This document shows, in pieces, positions 1 to 6,816 of a stretch of 7,808 nucleotides of DNA; within the stretch, counting starts at the first letter, position 1; each line of letters begins with the position of its first letter. The position numbers and the translations under genes were made by a program. The stretch spans positions 1 to 7,808 of the forward strand of contig CATWBR010000207.1 in assembly GCA_958349075.1 (NCBI GenBank). Reading direction: 5' to 3'. Below the pieces are notes generated by a model. The model saw only the letters and a program-made list of their open reading frames with translations. It did not search any database and was not told the DNA's origin. The stretch comes from an uncultured Clostridium sp. (GTDB taxonomy: Bacteria > Bacillota > Clostridia > Lachnospirales > Lachnospiraceae).

Positions 1-60
1 CTCTCGCGCCGAGCGCGGCCGCATAGCGGCATATTACATCTTCGCGCGAGTGCGCATCCT
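1..60. repeat. GC-rich palindromic block at left edge, possible dispersed extragenic repeat
   Basis: The segment is much more GC-rich than the intergenic DNA elsewhere in the window and has nested symmetry. CTCGCGC (3-9) pairs with GCGCGAG (44-50), and GCCGC-ATA-GCGGC (18-30) forms an inner hairpin. No gene covers it. It resembles, from memory only, a short repeat scattered between genes in Clostridium clostridioforme-group genomes; I could not verify this. It may continue beyond the left edge. Confidence 0.4.
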
Positions 61-76
61 GCCCGGAGGGCTTTTT
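61..76 (+). terminator. Possible weak plus-strand terminator
   Basis: GCCC-GGA-GGGC (61-71) followed by TTTTT (72-76) is a minimal hairpin plus T-run for transcription entering from the left. The stem is only 4 bp, so it is weak alone. It mirrors the minus-strand terminator on the other side of the 19-bp inverted repeat, which suggests a bidirectional terminator between convergent units. Confidence 0.35.
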
Positions 77-110
77 CATATCATAGGAACACCTATGATA
101 TGAAAAAGCC
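69..110. repeat. Perfect 19-bp inverted repeat with a 4-nt loop
   Basis: The arm GGCTTTTTCATATCATAGG (69-87) and its exact reverse complement (92-110) are separated by AACA. On each strand the first arm begins GGCTTTTTC, so it supplies a T-run just after a GC hairpin. On the minus strand that hairpin is the operon terminator; on the plus strand it is a weak 4-bp hairpin at 61-71. The repeat shares three bases with the terminator stem, so the two structures compete for them. Confidence 0.9.
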
Positions 111-133
111 AGTCCGTTGTCATACGGACTGGC
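102..133 (-). terminator. Intrinsic terminator overlapping the end of the HAD gene
   Basis: On the minus strand GCCAGTCCGT, a six-base loop ATGACA and ACGGACTGGC form a perfect 10-bp GC-rich stem, followed at once by TTTTTC. The HAD stop codon TGA (122-120) lies in the loop, and the 5' arm encodes the last residues of the protein. This is a strong Rho-independent terminator marking the operon end. Confidence 0.9.
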
Positions 134-794
134 CTGCGGCGCTGCATGAATCAAACAGCGCCTCTGCCTCACAGAGGCTGTTTATAACACAAAAACATTT
201 CTTTTGCACCGCTTCATCAGGCACAGTAAGATCCGGAACCATGACAGGAATGCAGCCTGCTCGGTACGCCGCTTCGATTCCATTGACACTGTCTTCAAAC
301 ACGATCGTATTACCGCACCCGGTTCCCAGGCGTTTTGCCGCACAGATAAAGATATCCGGCCACGGCTTCGCGTGTCTGATTTCATCACCACAGATAACAG
401 CTTTAAAATATTCCTGAATACCTGCTTTTTCCAAATTACCGTGTGCCGTCTTACTGTCACATGCGGTGGCGACTGCCATAGGCAGCTCTCTGTTCTTTAA
501 AAATTCAAGCAGGGAGTATAAACCGGGCTTAACGGGAAGTCCATTCTCCTCTATCACCCGGGCGGCGTAGTTAAGCCGTATCTCCCGGGCCCGGCCGTAA
601 TCAAAATTCTCTCCGTACCGTTCTTTGAACATTTTCTCAGCATCCGTCCGGTTGCAGCCTCGGATCCGGGCCACCATCTCCGCGCCGATCGGATATCCCA
701 GGATTCTGCCGGCCTTTTTCCAGCCCTCCAGACCAAGCCTCTCCGTATCAAACATCAGGCCGTCCATATCAAAGATTACGCCGTCCGCTTTCAT
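120..794 (-). CDS. HAD-superfamily phosphatase, beta-phosphoglucomutase-like subfamily
   Basis: This 224-residue cytosolic haloacid-dehalogenase-type hydrolase probably dephosphorylates a small sugar phosphate. All four HAD motifs are intact: DMDG with nucleophile D9 and acid D11, T110 in VATACDS, K143 in AKPWPD, and E167-D168 in FEDSVNG. A helical cap lies between motif I and motif II, as in the phosphoglycolate phosphatase/beta-PGM group, and NRTD (48-51) matches the cap substrate loop. The ATG at 794 overlaps the stop of the zinc dehydrogenase gene (ATGA). No good ribosome binding site precedes it, so translation probably depends on coupling. As the last gene it might clear dead-end phosphorylated intermediates of the pathway (inference). 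Its last four codons and stop codon are part of the operon terminator. Mutase activity cannot be excluded from sequence alone. Confidence 0.88.
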   Translation of the reverse strand: MKADGVIFDMDGLMFDTERLGLEGWKKAGRILGYPIGAEMVARIRGCNRTDAEKMFKERYGENFDYGRAREIRLNYAARVIEENGLPVKPGLYSLLEFLKNRELPMAVATACDSKTAHGNLEKAGIQEYFKAVICGDEIRHAKPWPDIFICAAKRLGTGCGNTIVFEDSVNGIEAAYRAGCIPVMVPDLTVPDEAVQKKCFCVINSLCEAEALFDSCSAAGQSV

Positions 795-1810
795 AACAGG
801 GCAATCAGCTTCAGCCAGTCTCCCGGACAGGCGTCCAGATGCGCGATTGCCTGTGGAAGCTCCTCAAAGGAAACGATTTTAGATATAATCTTTGCCGCGG
901 GAACATGGCCGGTGGCGATTAGCTCTGCCGCCTCCGCAAATTCTTCCGTTGTACCGGTCCGGGAACCCACTATCTGCAATTCTTTTCTGGTAATCACTGC
1001 CGTCGGAAGCTCTACCGGCCGGTTGGGCCATCCGGTGAGCGCCACTCTGCCTGTCGGCGCGGCATAGTCCAGGGCGTTTCTGACTGCGGCGGCAGAACCA
1101 GACACCTCGGATACACACTCCGCCATCCGCCCGCCGGTAACTTCCCTAATATAGCCCGGTGCGTCTCCGGTCTGCGGATTTACCGTATATTTGATTCCAA
1201 AAGTCTTTGCCAGCTCCAGCCTCTGATCCACAATATCCACCATAATGGGGATTCCGCCGTAAGCCAGAGCCGCCATTCCTACCAGCATGCCGATAGCGCC
1301 GGCCCCGATAATGACGATGTGCTCTCCTTCTTTCAGTTTCAGGCTGTGTACCGCATGCAGAGCAATTACAAGCGGTTCGGTCACGGCCAGTTCCTCCCAT
1401 GTCATGGAATCAGGCACCTTCACCATATGGCTCAGCGGGTGTGTAAAATACCCGCTCATGCTGCCTCCGGTCTGGACCCCCAGGACTTTCAGGGATTCAC
1501 AGCAGTTCGTTCTCCCCTGGGAACAGGGATAACAGGAGCCGCAGTAAAGATACGGATCCAGGACAACCCTGTCACCCTTGCAGATCCCATAGGAATTTCC
1601 TTCTTCCACCTCCGTGACAATCCCGGCCGTTTCATGACCTATCACAAGAGGATAGGATACATTCGGGCTCTTTCCCGCATAGGCGTGCACATCGGAGCCG
1701 CAGACTCCCAGAGCCTTCACCTCGATGACCGCGCACTCTTTTCTCCACTTTGCATCCTGAATTTCCGCCACACGGATTTCTCCCGGCTTATCAATCATGA
1801 TTGCTTTCAT
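791..1810 (-). CDS. Zinc-dependent medium-chain dehydrogenase, L-galactonate/L-idonate 5-dehydrogenase-like
   Basis: This 339-residue MDR enzyme is predicted to oxidise a secondary alcohol with NAD in the cytosol. Catalytic zinc residues are C37 (GVCGSD), H59-E60 (GHE) and E145. The structural zinc set is C90, C93, C96 and C104 in CGSCYPCSQGRTNCC. The Rossmann loop GAGAIG is at 169-174, with D192 favouring NAD. The stretches GRTNCCE with a following VLGVQ, and VGSRTGT...EEFAEA near 281-294, recall E. coli LgoD/YjjN, which converts L-galactonate to D-tagaturonate. I infer C5 oxidation of a hexonate. The ATG at 1810 (MKAIMIDKPG) is chosen over an upstream in-frame ATG at 1882 because AAGGAAGG precedes it and family members begin there. 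The gene ends in an ATGA overlap with the HAD gene. Other polyol or sugar-acid substrates (L-idonate, L-gulonate, sorbitol) remain possible. Confidence 0.9.
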   Translation of the reverse strand: MKAIMIDKPGEIRVAEIQDAKWRKECAVIEVKALGVCGSDVHAYAGKSPNVSYPLVIGHETAGIVTEVEEGNSYGICKGDRVVLDPYLYCGSCYPCSQGRTNCCESLKVLGVQTGGSMSGYFTHPLSHMVKVPDSMTWEELAVTEPLVIALHAVHSLKLKEGEHIVIIGAGAIGMLVGMAALAYGGIPIMVDIVDQRLELAKTFGIKYTVNPQTGDAPGYIREVTGGRMAECVSEVSGSAAAVRNALDYAAPTGRVALTGWPNRPVELPTAVITRKELQIVGSRTGTTEEFAEAAELIATGHVPAAKIISKIVSFEELPQAIAHLDACPGDWLKLIALL

Positions 1811-1933
1811 TGTATACTTCCTTCCTTTATATAGCTCCCGTTTCACTGCTATGCACTGTAATGCCGTTTGGCAGAACCGCACGCGTTACCGTACATGGCA
1901 AAATATGCTTTTGGTTCGCTCCGCCCCTGCCGC
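1811..1933 (-). other. 123-nt intergenic gap between SDR and zinc dehydrogenase genes
   Basis: This is the widest gap within the operon; the other junctions are 57 nt or less, or overlapping. It holds the ribosome binding site of the next gene (AAGGAAGG) and a small hairpin-forming TGCCAAACGGCA. TATAAA is present, but it runs into the ribosome binding site and lacks a -35 at usable distance. I see no terminator and no convincing internal promoter. Confidence 0.5.
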
Positions 1934-2782
1934 TTACACACCGCTGTAAGCCGTATATCCTCCGTCCACCGGAAGAATAGCGCCCGTGATAAAAGAGGCG
2001 GCCTCGTCATCCAGCAGGAACAGAAGCGCTCCCGACAGCTCTTCCGGTTTACCCAGACGTTTCATCGGGGTTCCCCCAATAATCTTATTCAGACGCGAGG
2101 TCGGCGTTACTCCGTCTTTTTCATAGAACAGCGCCTGTGTCTGATTGGTAGATAAAAAACCGGGTGCAATGGCGTTGACGCGTATCGATGTCTCTGCAAA
2201 ATAGGTGGCGAGCCACTTTGTGAAATTCCCAACCGCTTCTTTTGCCGCCGCATAGGCCGGGATCTTCGTCAGAGGGAGAAAGGTGTTCACCGACGCAATG
2301 TTAATAATATTACACGGCTCCTCCCCCAGCATGTCTGCTGCGAATTCCTGGGTTGTCAGAAATGCGCCCGTAAAGTTCAGGTCGAAAACAAACTTCCAGC
2401 TCTCTTTATCAATATCAAAGAACGTCTTTTCATGTCCCATCTGGCACTGCCTGAATCCCTCGCTGTCCGTTGTGGCCCTGGGATTGTTGCCTCCCGCCCC
2501 GTTGATCAGGATACGGCACGGGCCAAAGTTGCGTGTTACAAGCTCATGCGCCTCTTTTAAACTGTCCGCAGACAAAACATCGCATCCGACTGCCAGTGCA
2601 GTCCCCCCGTCCGCCGCAATCTCATCCGCCACCTTTTTCGCGGCTGCCTCGTTAATGTCAAGCACAGCCACTTTGGCGCCTGCCGCGGCCAGCACCTTTG
2701 CCATATATCCGCAGATAACGCCTCCGGCGCCCGTAATGACGGCGGTTTTCTCTGTCAGCGGTACATTTAATGTAAGTTTCAT
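1934..2782 (-). CDS. SDR-family oxidoreductase, D-mannonate oxidoreductase (UxuB-like) type
   Basis: This 282-residue cytosolic NAD(P)-dependent short-chain dehydrogenase is closest by eye to the SDR-type fructuronate reductases (D-mannonate 5-dehydrogenases) of Firmicutes. The shared features are the variant nucleotide loop TGAGGVICG (17-25), NGAGGNNP (94-101) followed by the long insertion ending FFDID, and the C-terminus GGYTAYSGV. D42 at the end of the second strand favours NAD(H). The catalytic set is present: N136, S164 (NIASVN), Y177 and K181 (YAAAK). The ATG at 2782 has GGAGGAG at good spacing. Family members interconvert 5-keto-hexonates and hexonates, reducing or oxidising C5. No mannonate dehydratase lies alongside, so the direction and exact substrate are open. 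Gluconate 5-dehydrogenase activity is the main alternative. Confidence 0.88.
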   Translation of the reverse strand: MKLTLNVPLTEKTAVITGAGGVICGYMAKVLAAAGAKVAVLDINEAAAKKVADEIAADGGTALAVGCDVLSADSLKEAHELVTRNFGPCRILINGAGGNNPRATTDSEGFRQCQMGHEKTFFDIDKESWKFVFDLNFTGAFLTTQEFAADMLGEEPCNIINIASVNTFLPLTKIPAYAAAKEAVGNFTKWLATYFAETSIRVNAIAPGFLSTNQTQALFYEKDGVTPTSRLNKIIGGTPMKRLGKPEELSGALLFLLDDEAASFITGAILPVDGGYTAYSGV

Positions 2783-2814
2783 TCTCTACTCCTCCTCATA
2801 CATTACAGCGGTGA

Positions 2815-4089
2815 TTAGAACAGCAGCCTTGGAAGCGCCAGTGAGATCTGGGGGACAAAAATCAGCAGAAGAATCACAACGCAGATAATTCCCAGGTACG
2901 GCGCAAGATATTGAAGGGCATCCTTCATCTTCGCCTTGGCAATTCCCATGGTAATAAATAGCACGCCTCCAACCGGCGGAGTCACTCCTGCATAGACAAG
3001 GGTGATAACCATAATCAGAGCAAACTGGATTGAATCGATCCCATACTGTGCGGCTACCGGCATCAGAATCGGTGCGCAGATGATTGTCGCAGACAATGTC
3101 TCGATAAACATTCCGACAAACAGTAAAAACAGAACTAACAGTATCATAATGATGTATTTATTATCCGTTAAACCGGTGAGGAAGGTGATAATCATTTTCG
3201 GGAATTTCTCGTAAGCCACAAGCCAGCTAAAGATTGAAGCTCCCGCCACAATCAGCAGGGCCATACCCGTCATCGAAGCCGCCTTGAGGAAAATCCTCGG
3301 GAGATCCCGGTAAGTAAATTCTTTGTATACAAACATGCCGATAATGAGGGCATACACAACTGCGATTGCTCCCGACTCCGTAGGGGTGAAGACACCGGAT
3401 ACAATTCCGCCGATAATAATGAGGGGCATGATAATTGCCAGAATACCGTCCTTAATCGCCGTCATCCTCTCCTTAAAGGGAACCCTCTCCCCTCCCTTAA
3501 TTCCCAGGTGTTTGGCATAGAAATAAGTCACGACCGCAACACCGAGGCCTATTATCAGTCCCGGAATAACGCCGGCCATAAAGCACTCACCGATAGAAAG
3601 GCCTGTTAAAGAACAGTAGATAATCATCGTCAGGCTGGGCGGGATAATCGGTCCCAGGGAACCGGCGCAGGCCTGGATTACTGCCGCGAGGCCGCGTGGA
3701 TATCCGTTCTTAAGCATTGACGGAATCAGCATAGAACCCACGGCAGCCGTATCGGCGGCGGCCGAACCGGACACACCGGCAAACAATACGCTGGTTCCGA
3801 TATCCACCATTCCAATACCGCCGGTGATATGGCCTACAAATGCCTTTGCAATATTCACAAGGCGTTTGGAGATACCGCCCGCCTCCATCAGCTCGCCGGA
3901 AAGCATGAAAAAGGGGATTGCCATGAGACTGAATGAGTTGATGGAGGAAAACAGTTTCTGGGCCACCAGCATTGATGAAATCTTATCATCCATGAAAATC
4001 GCAATCACAGAGCCAAGGCCGAGTGAAAATGCAATCGGAACCCCCAGCATTAAAAGCACGAAAAACAGTATAAATGCCGTTACTAACAT
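2815..4089 (-). CDS. TRAP transporter large permease, DctM family
   Basis: This 424-residue polytopic membrane protein is the ion-coupled transport subunit, highly hydrophobic throughout and of normal length. Family marks in order are GVPIAFSLG (16-24), AIPFFMLSGELME (57-69), GVSGSAAADTAAVGSMLIP (105-123), the discontinuous-helix region GSLGPIIPPS (143-152), FTPTESGAIAVVYA (234-247) and VTPPVGGVLF (369-378). By family knowledge it uses a sodium gradient to import the acid handed over by the lipoprotein. The ATG at 4089 lies inside the end of the dctQ gene. Its AGGAGG site (4097-4102) is within dctQ coding sequence at seven-nucleotide spacing. The gene is intact, with no internal stop or frame break, and ends 32 nt before the SDR gene. 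Confidence 0.94.
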   Translation of the reverse strand: MLVTAFILFFVLLMLGVPIAFSLGLGSVIAIFMDDKISSMLVAQKLFSSINSFSLMAIPFFMLSGELMEAGGISKRLVNIAKAFVGHITGGIGMVDIGTSVLFAGVSGSAAADTAAVGSMLIPSMLKNGYPRGLAAVIQACAGSLGPIIPPSLTMIIYCSLTGLSIGECFMAGVIPGLIIGLGVAVVTYFYAKHLGIKGGERVPFKERMTAIKDGILAIIMPLIIIGGIVSGVFTPTESGAIAVVYALIIGMFVYKEFTYRDLPRIFLKAASMTGMALLIVAGASIFSWLVAYEKFPKMIITFLTGLTDNKYIIMILLVLFLLFVGMFIETLSATIICAPILMPVAAQYGIDSIQFALIMVITLVYAGVTPPVGGVLFITMGIAKAKMKDALQYLAPYLGIICVVILLLIFVPQISLALPRLLF

Positions 4090-4583
4090 ACGCCTGCCTC
4101 CTCTCCTTCTTCCTCGCGCGTCCCATTCAGGTGGACCAGATAATAACTTATCTGCTCAAAAAACATCAGAACACCGCCAATTGGAATCGCCGCACACACA
4201 ACGGCCATGGGCCAGTGCATGATTGGGGAACTTTCCATCATCTGGGTCCGGCAGACCAGAACGCCGAGATATGTCATGCATAAAAGAAATACCGCAGACG
4301 CCGCACAGACGATGGTGAACATCATCTTCCATCTTTTTCCCTTACAAGATTCAAGCAGCAAATCAAAACATACATTTCTTCCTTCCCGGATTGTGATGGA
4401 GCCTCCCAGATAGACCAGCCAGACAAATGCAAACCTGGCCAGCTCGTCTGCCCACCGGATCGAAGATCCGGCGACATAACGTGCCACTACCTGGGCAAAC
4501 ACAACTGCTACCACCACCATAAACAGGAACGTTACGATAATATTGGTAATTTTCCGCATTGCATCCAAAATTTTATTTAACAC
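4083..4583 (-). CDS. TRAP transporter small permease, DctQ family
   Basis: This 166-residue integral membrane protein is the four-helix subunit that pairs with the large permease. Predicted helices lie near 13-33, 50-66, 88-110 and 125-150. The DctQ signature runs from RYVAGSSIRWADELAR (35-50) through FVWLVYLGG (53-61) to REGRNVCFDLL (67-77). The C-terminal tail is strongly acidic (TREEEGEE). The start is probably GTG at 4583, with AAGGGGG seven nucleotides upstream, and the resulting N-terminus (MLNKILDAMRK) fits the family. An internal ATG at 4559 would remove the first eight residues. It lies 37 nt after the binding protein gene and overlaps the large permease gene by 7 nt, so the two permease subunits are probably translationally coupled. 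Confidence 0.9.
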   Translation of the reverse strand: MLNKILDAMRKITNIIVTFLFMVVVAVVFAQVVARYVAGSSIRWADELARFAFVWLVYLGGSITIREGRNVCFDLLLESCKGKRWKMMFTIVCAASAVFLLCMTYLGVLVCRTQMMESSPIMHWPMAVVCAAIPIGGVLMFFEQISYYLVHLNGTREEEGEEAGVC

Positions 4584-4590
4584 AGCGTTT

Positions 4591-4597
4591 CCCCCTT
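4591..4597 (-). promoter_or_regulatory. Ribosome binding site supporting a GTG start for DctQ
   Basis: AAGGGGG on the minus strand ends seven nucleotides before GTG at 4583. The first in-frame ATG (4559) is 24 nt further on and would lack a site at normal spacing. Confidence 0.6.
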
Positions 4598-4620
4598 TTC
4601 CCGACGCCTCTTTCCGACAA

Positions 4621-5709
4621 TTACTTCAGGCTCTGAATCTTGTCATAAACATCCTGCAGGCTGTTATCTGCGATAAACTTCTGAAGGTAAGGGCCTGCCG
4701 CTTCTTTGAACGGCACCAGATCCACCTCTGTTATCTGAACTCCCTCTTCTTCCAGCTTCTTCATCGAATCCTCAAACAATGTGGATGTGTACTCCAGGAA
4801 TTTGTCCTGAGCCATCACGGATGCTTCATCAACAACCTGTTTCTGGGCATCCGAAAGATCGTCGTACACCTTCTGGCTCATGGAATAGGCAGTGAAAGTA
4901 AATACATGTTTTGTCTGTACGTAGTTCTGGGCTACCTCATAGAATTTCTGTAAATAGACATATTCCGGATGTCCTTCGAGTCCGTCGGCAACGCCGGTCT
5001 GGACAGCGGTATATGCCTCACCGGATGGGATAACCGTCGGGTTTGCACCGAATGCTTCAAAAGCTGCTATCGTATGCGGAGCCTCAGGGGTACGCATAAT
5101 CAGACCTTTAAAACCGTCAAAACTGTTAACATTCTTATCTTTTACAAGTGAACTTCTAAAATACAGCGGCTGAATGCTCAGCACGTGGAAACCGCCTTTA
5201 TCGGACATCTTGCCGCGGATAAAGGAAAGTACCTCCTCATTCTTCACCATCTTAACCGCCTGTTCCCTTGAATCGATCAGATACGGCATATCAAACAGCG
5301 CGCCTGCCGGATCATAGTTTGCAAAAAGGGCCGTGTCGGAAAGTGCAATGTCAAGTGTTCCCTGAGACAGGGCCGACAGCGCATCGGCCTGGCCGAATAA
5401 CTGGCCGTTGGCATAGATGTCCACTTTCATCTTTCCTCCGCTCAACTGGTTGACCGCGTCGGCAAATGCCTCCGCATAAACATGGTTGGAATCATCCTCC
5501 GAACAGTGATGGGACAGGGTCAGCGTCAGTTCCTCCACACCGTCCACCGGCGTTACATCCGAAGCCGCCTGAGCAGCTTCCGTCTTTTCCTTATCCGGTT
5601 CCTTAGTCTTTGCATCGCCGGATGCCCCTGTACTGCCGCCGCATGCGGTCAGAGAAACCGCCATAGCCGCTGCCAAAACAATGCCCGCAAATTTTTTCAT
5701 TTTTCTCAT
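4621..5709 (-). CDS. TRAP transporter substrate-binding lipoprotein, DctP family
   Basis: This 362-residue extracytoplasmic binding protein captures a carboxylated substrate and delivers it to the TRAP permease. It starts with MRKMKK, a hydrophobic segment (7-20) and a lipobox LTAC with the lipidated Cys at 23. A polar, Lys/Glu/Ala-rich linker follows to about residue 57, consistent with anchoring in a Gram-positive membrane. The DctP fold follows, with YANGQLFG at 99-106, a conserved Arg in LIMRTP (R206) that normally pairs with the ligand carboxylate, R185 in YFRSS, and SGEAYTAVQTGVADGLEG at 229-246. Where many family members have an Asn after DGxE, this one has Gly-His. ATG at 5709 is chosen over the ATG three codons later because AGGAG lies seven nucleotides before it. 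A hexonate or hexuronate ligand is inferred from the neighbouring enzymes. Confidence 0.93.
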   Translation of the reverse strand: MRKMKKFAGIVLAAAMAVSLTACGGSTGASGDAKTKEPDKEKTEAAQAASDVTPVDGVEELTLTLSHHCSEDDSNHVYAEAFADAVNQLSGGKMKVDIYANGQLFGQADALSALSQGTLDIALSDTALFANYDPAGALFDMPYLIDSREQAVKMVKNEEVLSFIRGKMSDKGGFHVLSIQPLYFRSSLVKDKNVNSFDGFKGLIMRTPEAPHTIAAFEAFGANPTVIPSGEAYTAVQTGVADGLEGHPEYVYLQKFYEVAQNYVQTKHVFTFTAYSMSQKVYDDLSDAQKQVVDEASVMAQDKFLEYTSTLFEDSMKKLEEEGVQITEVDLVPFKEAAGPYLQKFIADNSLQDVYDKIQSLK

Positions 5710-5742
5710 GTTCTTTCTCCTTTAATATTTGATTCTTTATTT

Positions 5743-6759
5743 TTAGGCTCTCGCCACCATCTCACCGTACTCGTCTTTGCACTGCCTGATAAATCCCGTA
5801 AGCGCTTCGGCACTCGGCATATCGGCGCTGCAGGCATGGCTTGCCACCAGCATGGCCGCTTCGGCGCTTCCCATCTCCAGGCAGTCAATCAGTTCCTTAC
5901 CCTCTAAAAGCCCGTACAAAAATGCCGCCGCATAGCCGTCTCCGCCGCCAAATCCCTTTAACGCCTTGACCGGGAACGGTTTAATCGAGTAGCTGTTGCC
6001 ATCGTATGCATAGGCCGTGGAGCCTTCCTTACCATGTTTGATTACGACAATTCTTGCCCCGCCCGCGCACCAGGCCTCGGCCGTCTCTATATCCGTTCTT
6101 CCAGGGGCAATCAGGCTTTCCGTCAGGTCATACTCCTCGCGTGAGCCGAGAATAATATCTGCCTGGGATGCAACCGCCGAATAGTAAATTGCAATCTCAT
6201 CATGGTTCTTCCAATTGTAAGCTCTGTAATCAATGTCAAATATAACTGAAACCTGATTTTTCTTAGCCAGGGAAACTGCCTTTAACGCCGCCTCCCGGGA
6301 AGGTGAAGCCGCCAGCGCCGTGCCTGAAATCAGAATTGCTTTTGCGCTCTTTATGTATTCTTCATCGATATCCTCCACACTGAGCTGAAGGTCCGCAATG
6401 CAGTTGCGGTACATTAAAATACTGCTTTCCGTGGGGCTTAAAATCTCGGTAAACGTAAGCCCCAGCTTCTCTCCATTCCGGCATCTTGAAATGTGGGAGG
6501 TGTCAATCCCCTCATTGTCAAAATAGCGCTCTACGAAAGTTCCAAACTGGTCATCAGATACCTTTGCAAAAAATCCAATCTTTTTCCCCAGTCTTGCCAT
6601 CCCTACCGCGATGTTTGCCGGGGAGCCGCCCACGTACTTTTTAAATGTCTCACTCTCATAAAGCGGTTTGTTGTAATCCAGAGGGTTAAAGTCAATTGCA
6701 ACACGTCCTAAAAGGATTAAATCGTACTTCCTGCTCTCATCAAATGTAACATACTTCAT
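5743..6759 (-). CDS. PfkB-family sugar-acid kinase, IolC-like (5-dehydro-2-deoxygluconokinase type)
   Basis: This 338-residue PfkB/ribokinase-superfamily kinase is close in layout and length to IolC, which phosphorylates the C6 hydroxyl of 5-dehydro-2-deoxy-D-gluconate with ATP. IolC-like marks are the YVGGSPANIA loop at 42-51, LTFTEILSP at 101-109, SGTALAASPSREA at 145-157, the DIDYR...W stretch at 175-183, and VIKHGKEGS at 239-247. The catalytic anion-hole motif near the C-terminus reads FGGGDGYAAAF at 270-280, with D274 the expected base. IolC usually has FGAGDSY here, so A and S are both replaced by glycine. The start is ATG at 6759 with AGGAG six nucleotides upstream. The gene follows the aldolase and precedes the TRAP genes by 33 nt. 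No other inositol enzyme is nearby, so I infer a related 5-keto-hexonate substrate. The family call is firm; the symbol iolC is withheld because the substrate is unproven. Confidence 0.9.
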   Translation of the reverse strand: MKYVTFDESRKYDLILLGRVAIDFNPLDYNKPLYESETFKKYVGGSPANIAVGMARLGKKIGFFAKVSDDQFGTFVERYFDNEGIDTSHISRCRNGEKLGLTFTEILSPTESSILMYRNCIADLQLSVEDIDEEYIKSAKAILISGTALAASPSREAALKAVSLAKKNQVSVIFDIDYRAYNWKNHDEIAIYYSAVASQADIILGSREEYDLTESLIAPGRTDIETAEAWCAGGARIVVIKHGKEGSTAYAYDGNSYSIKPFPVKALKGFGGGDGYAAAFLYGLLEGKELIDCLEMGSAEAAMLVASHACSADMPSAEALTGFIRQCKDEYGEMVARA

Positions 6760-6816
6760 TTTCTTCTCCTCCCGCCTTCCGGCGCCTCCTGAAATATCTG
6801 CGTCCCATACCGGCGC

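Noticed and set aside
69..110. Invertible DNA switch or recombinase site
   Set aside because: The arms are separated by only four bases, so inversion would change nothing meaningful, and no recombinase gene is near. A terminator-related hairpin explains it better.
1319..1834. Long plus-strand open frame opposite the zinc dehydrogenase gene
   Set aside because: It is antisense to a gene with complete zinc and Rossmann motifs, has no family features of its own and no convincing start signal. The same holds for the plus-strand frames at 2283-2888 and 6820-7482.
1816..1850. Possible internal promoter before the zinc dehydrogenase gene (TATAAA)
   Set aside because: No -35 hexamer at 16-18 bp, and the TATAAA runs into the ribosome binding site, leaving no room for a transcript start.
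1811..1882. In-frame N-terminal extension of 24 residues on the zinc dehydrogenase, starting at an ATG at 1882
   Set aside because: The ATG at 1810 has AAGGAAGG just upstream and gives the normal family N-terminus (MKAIMIDKPG). The extension has no family resemblance.
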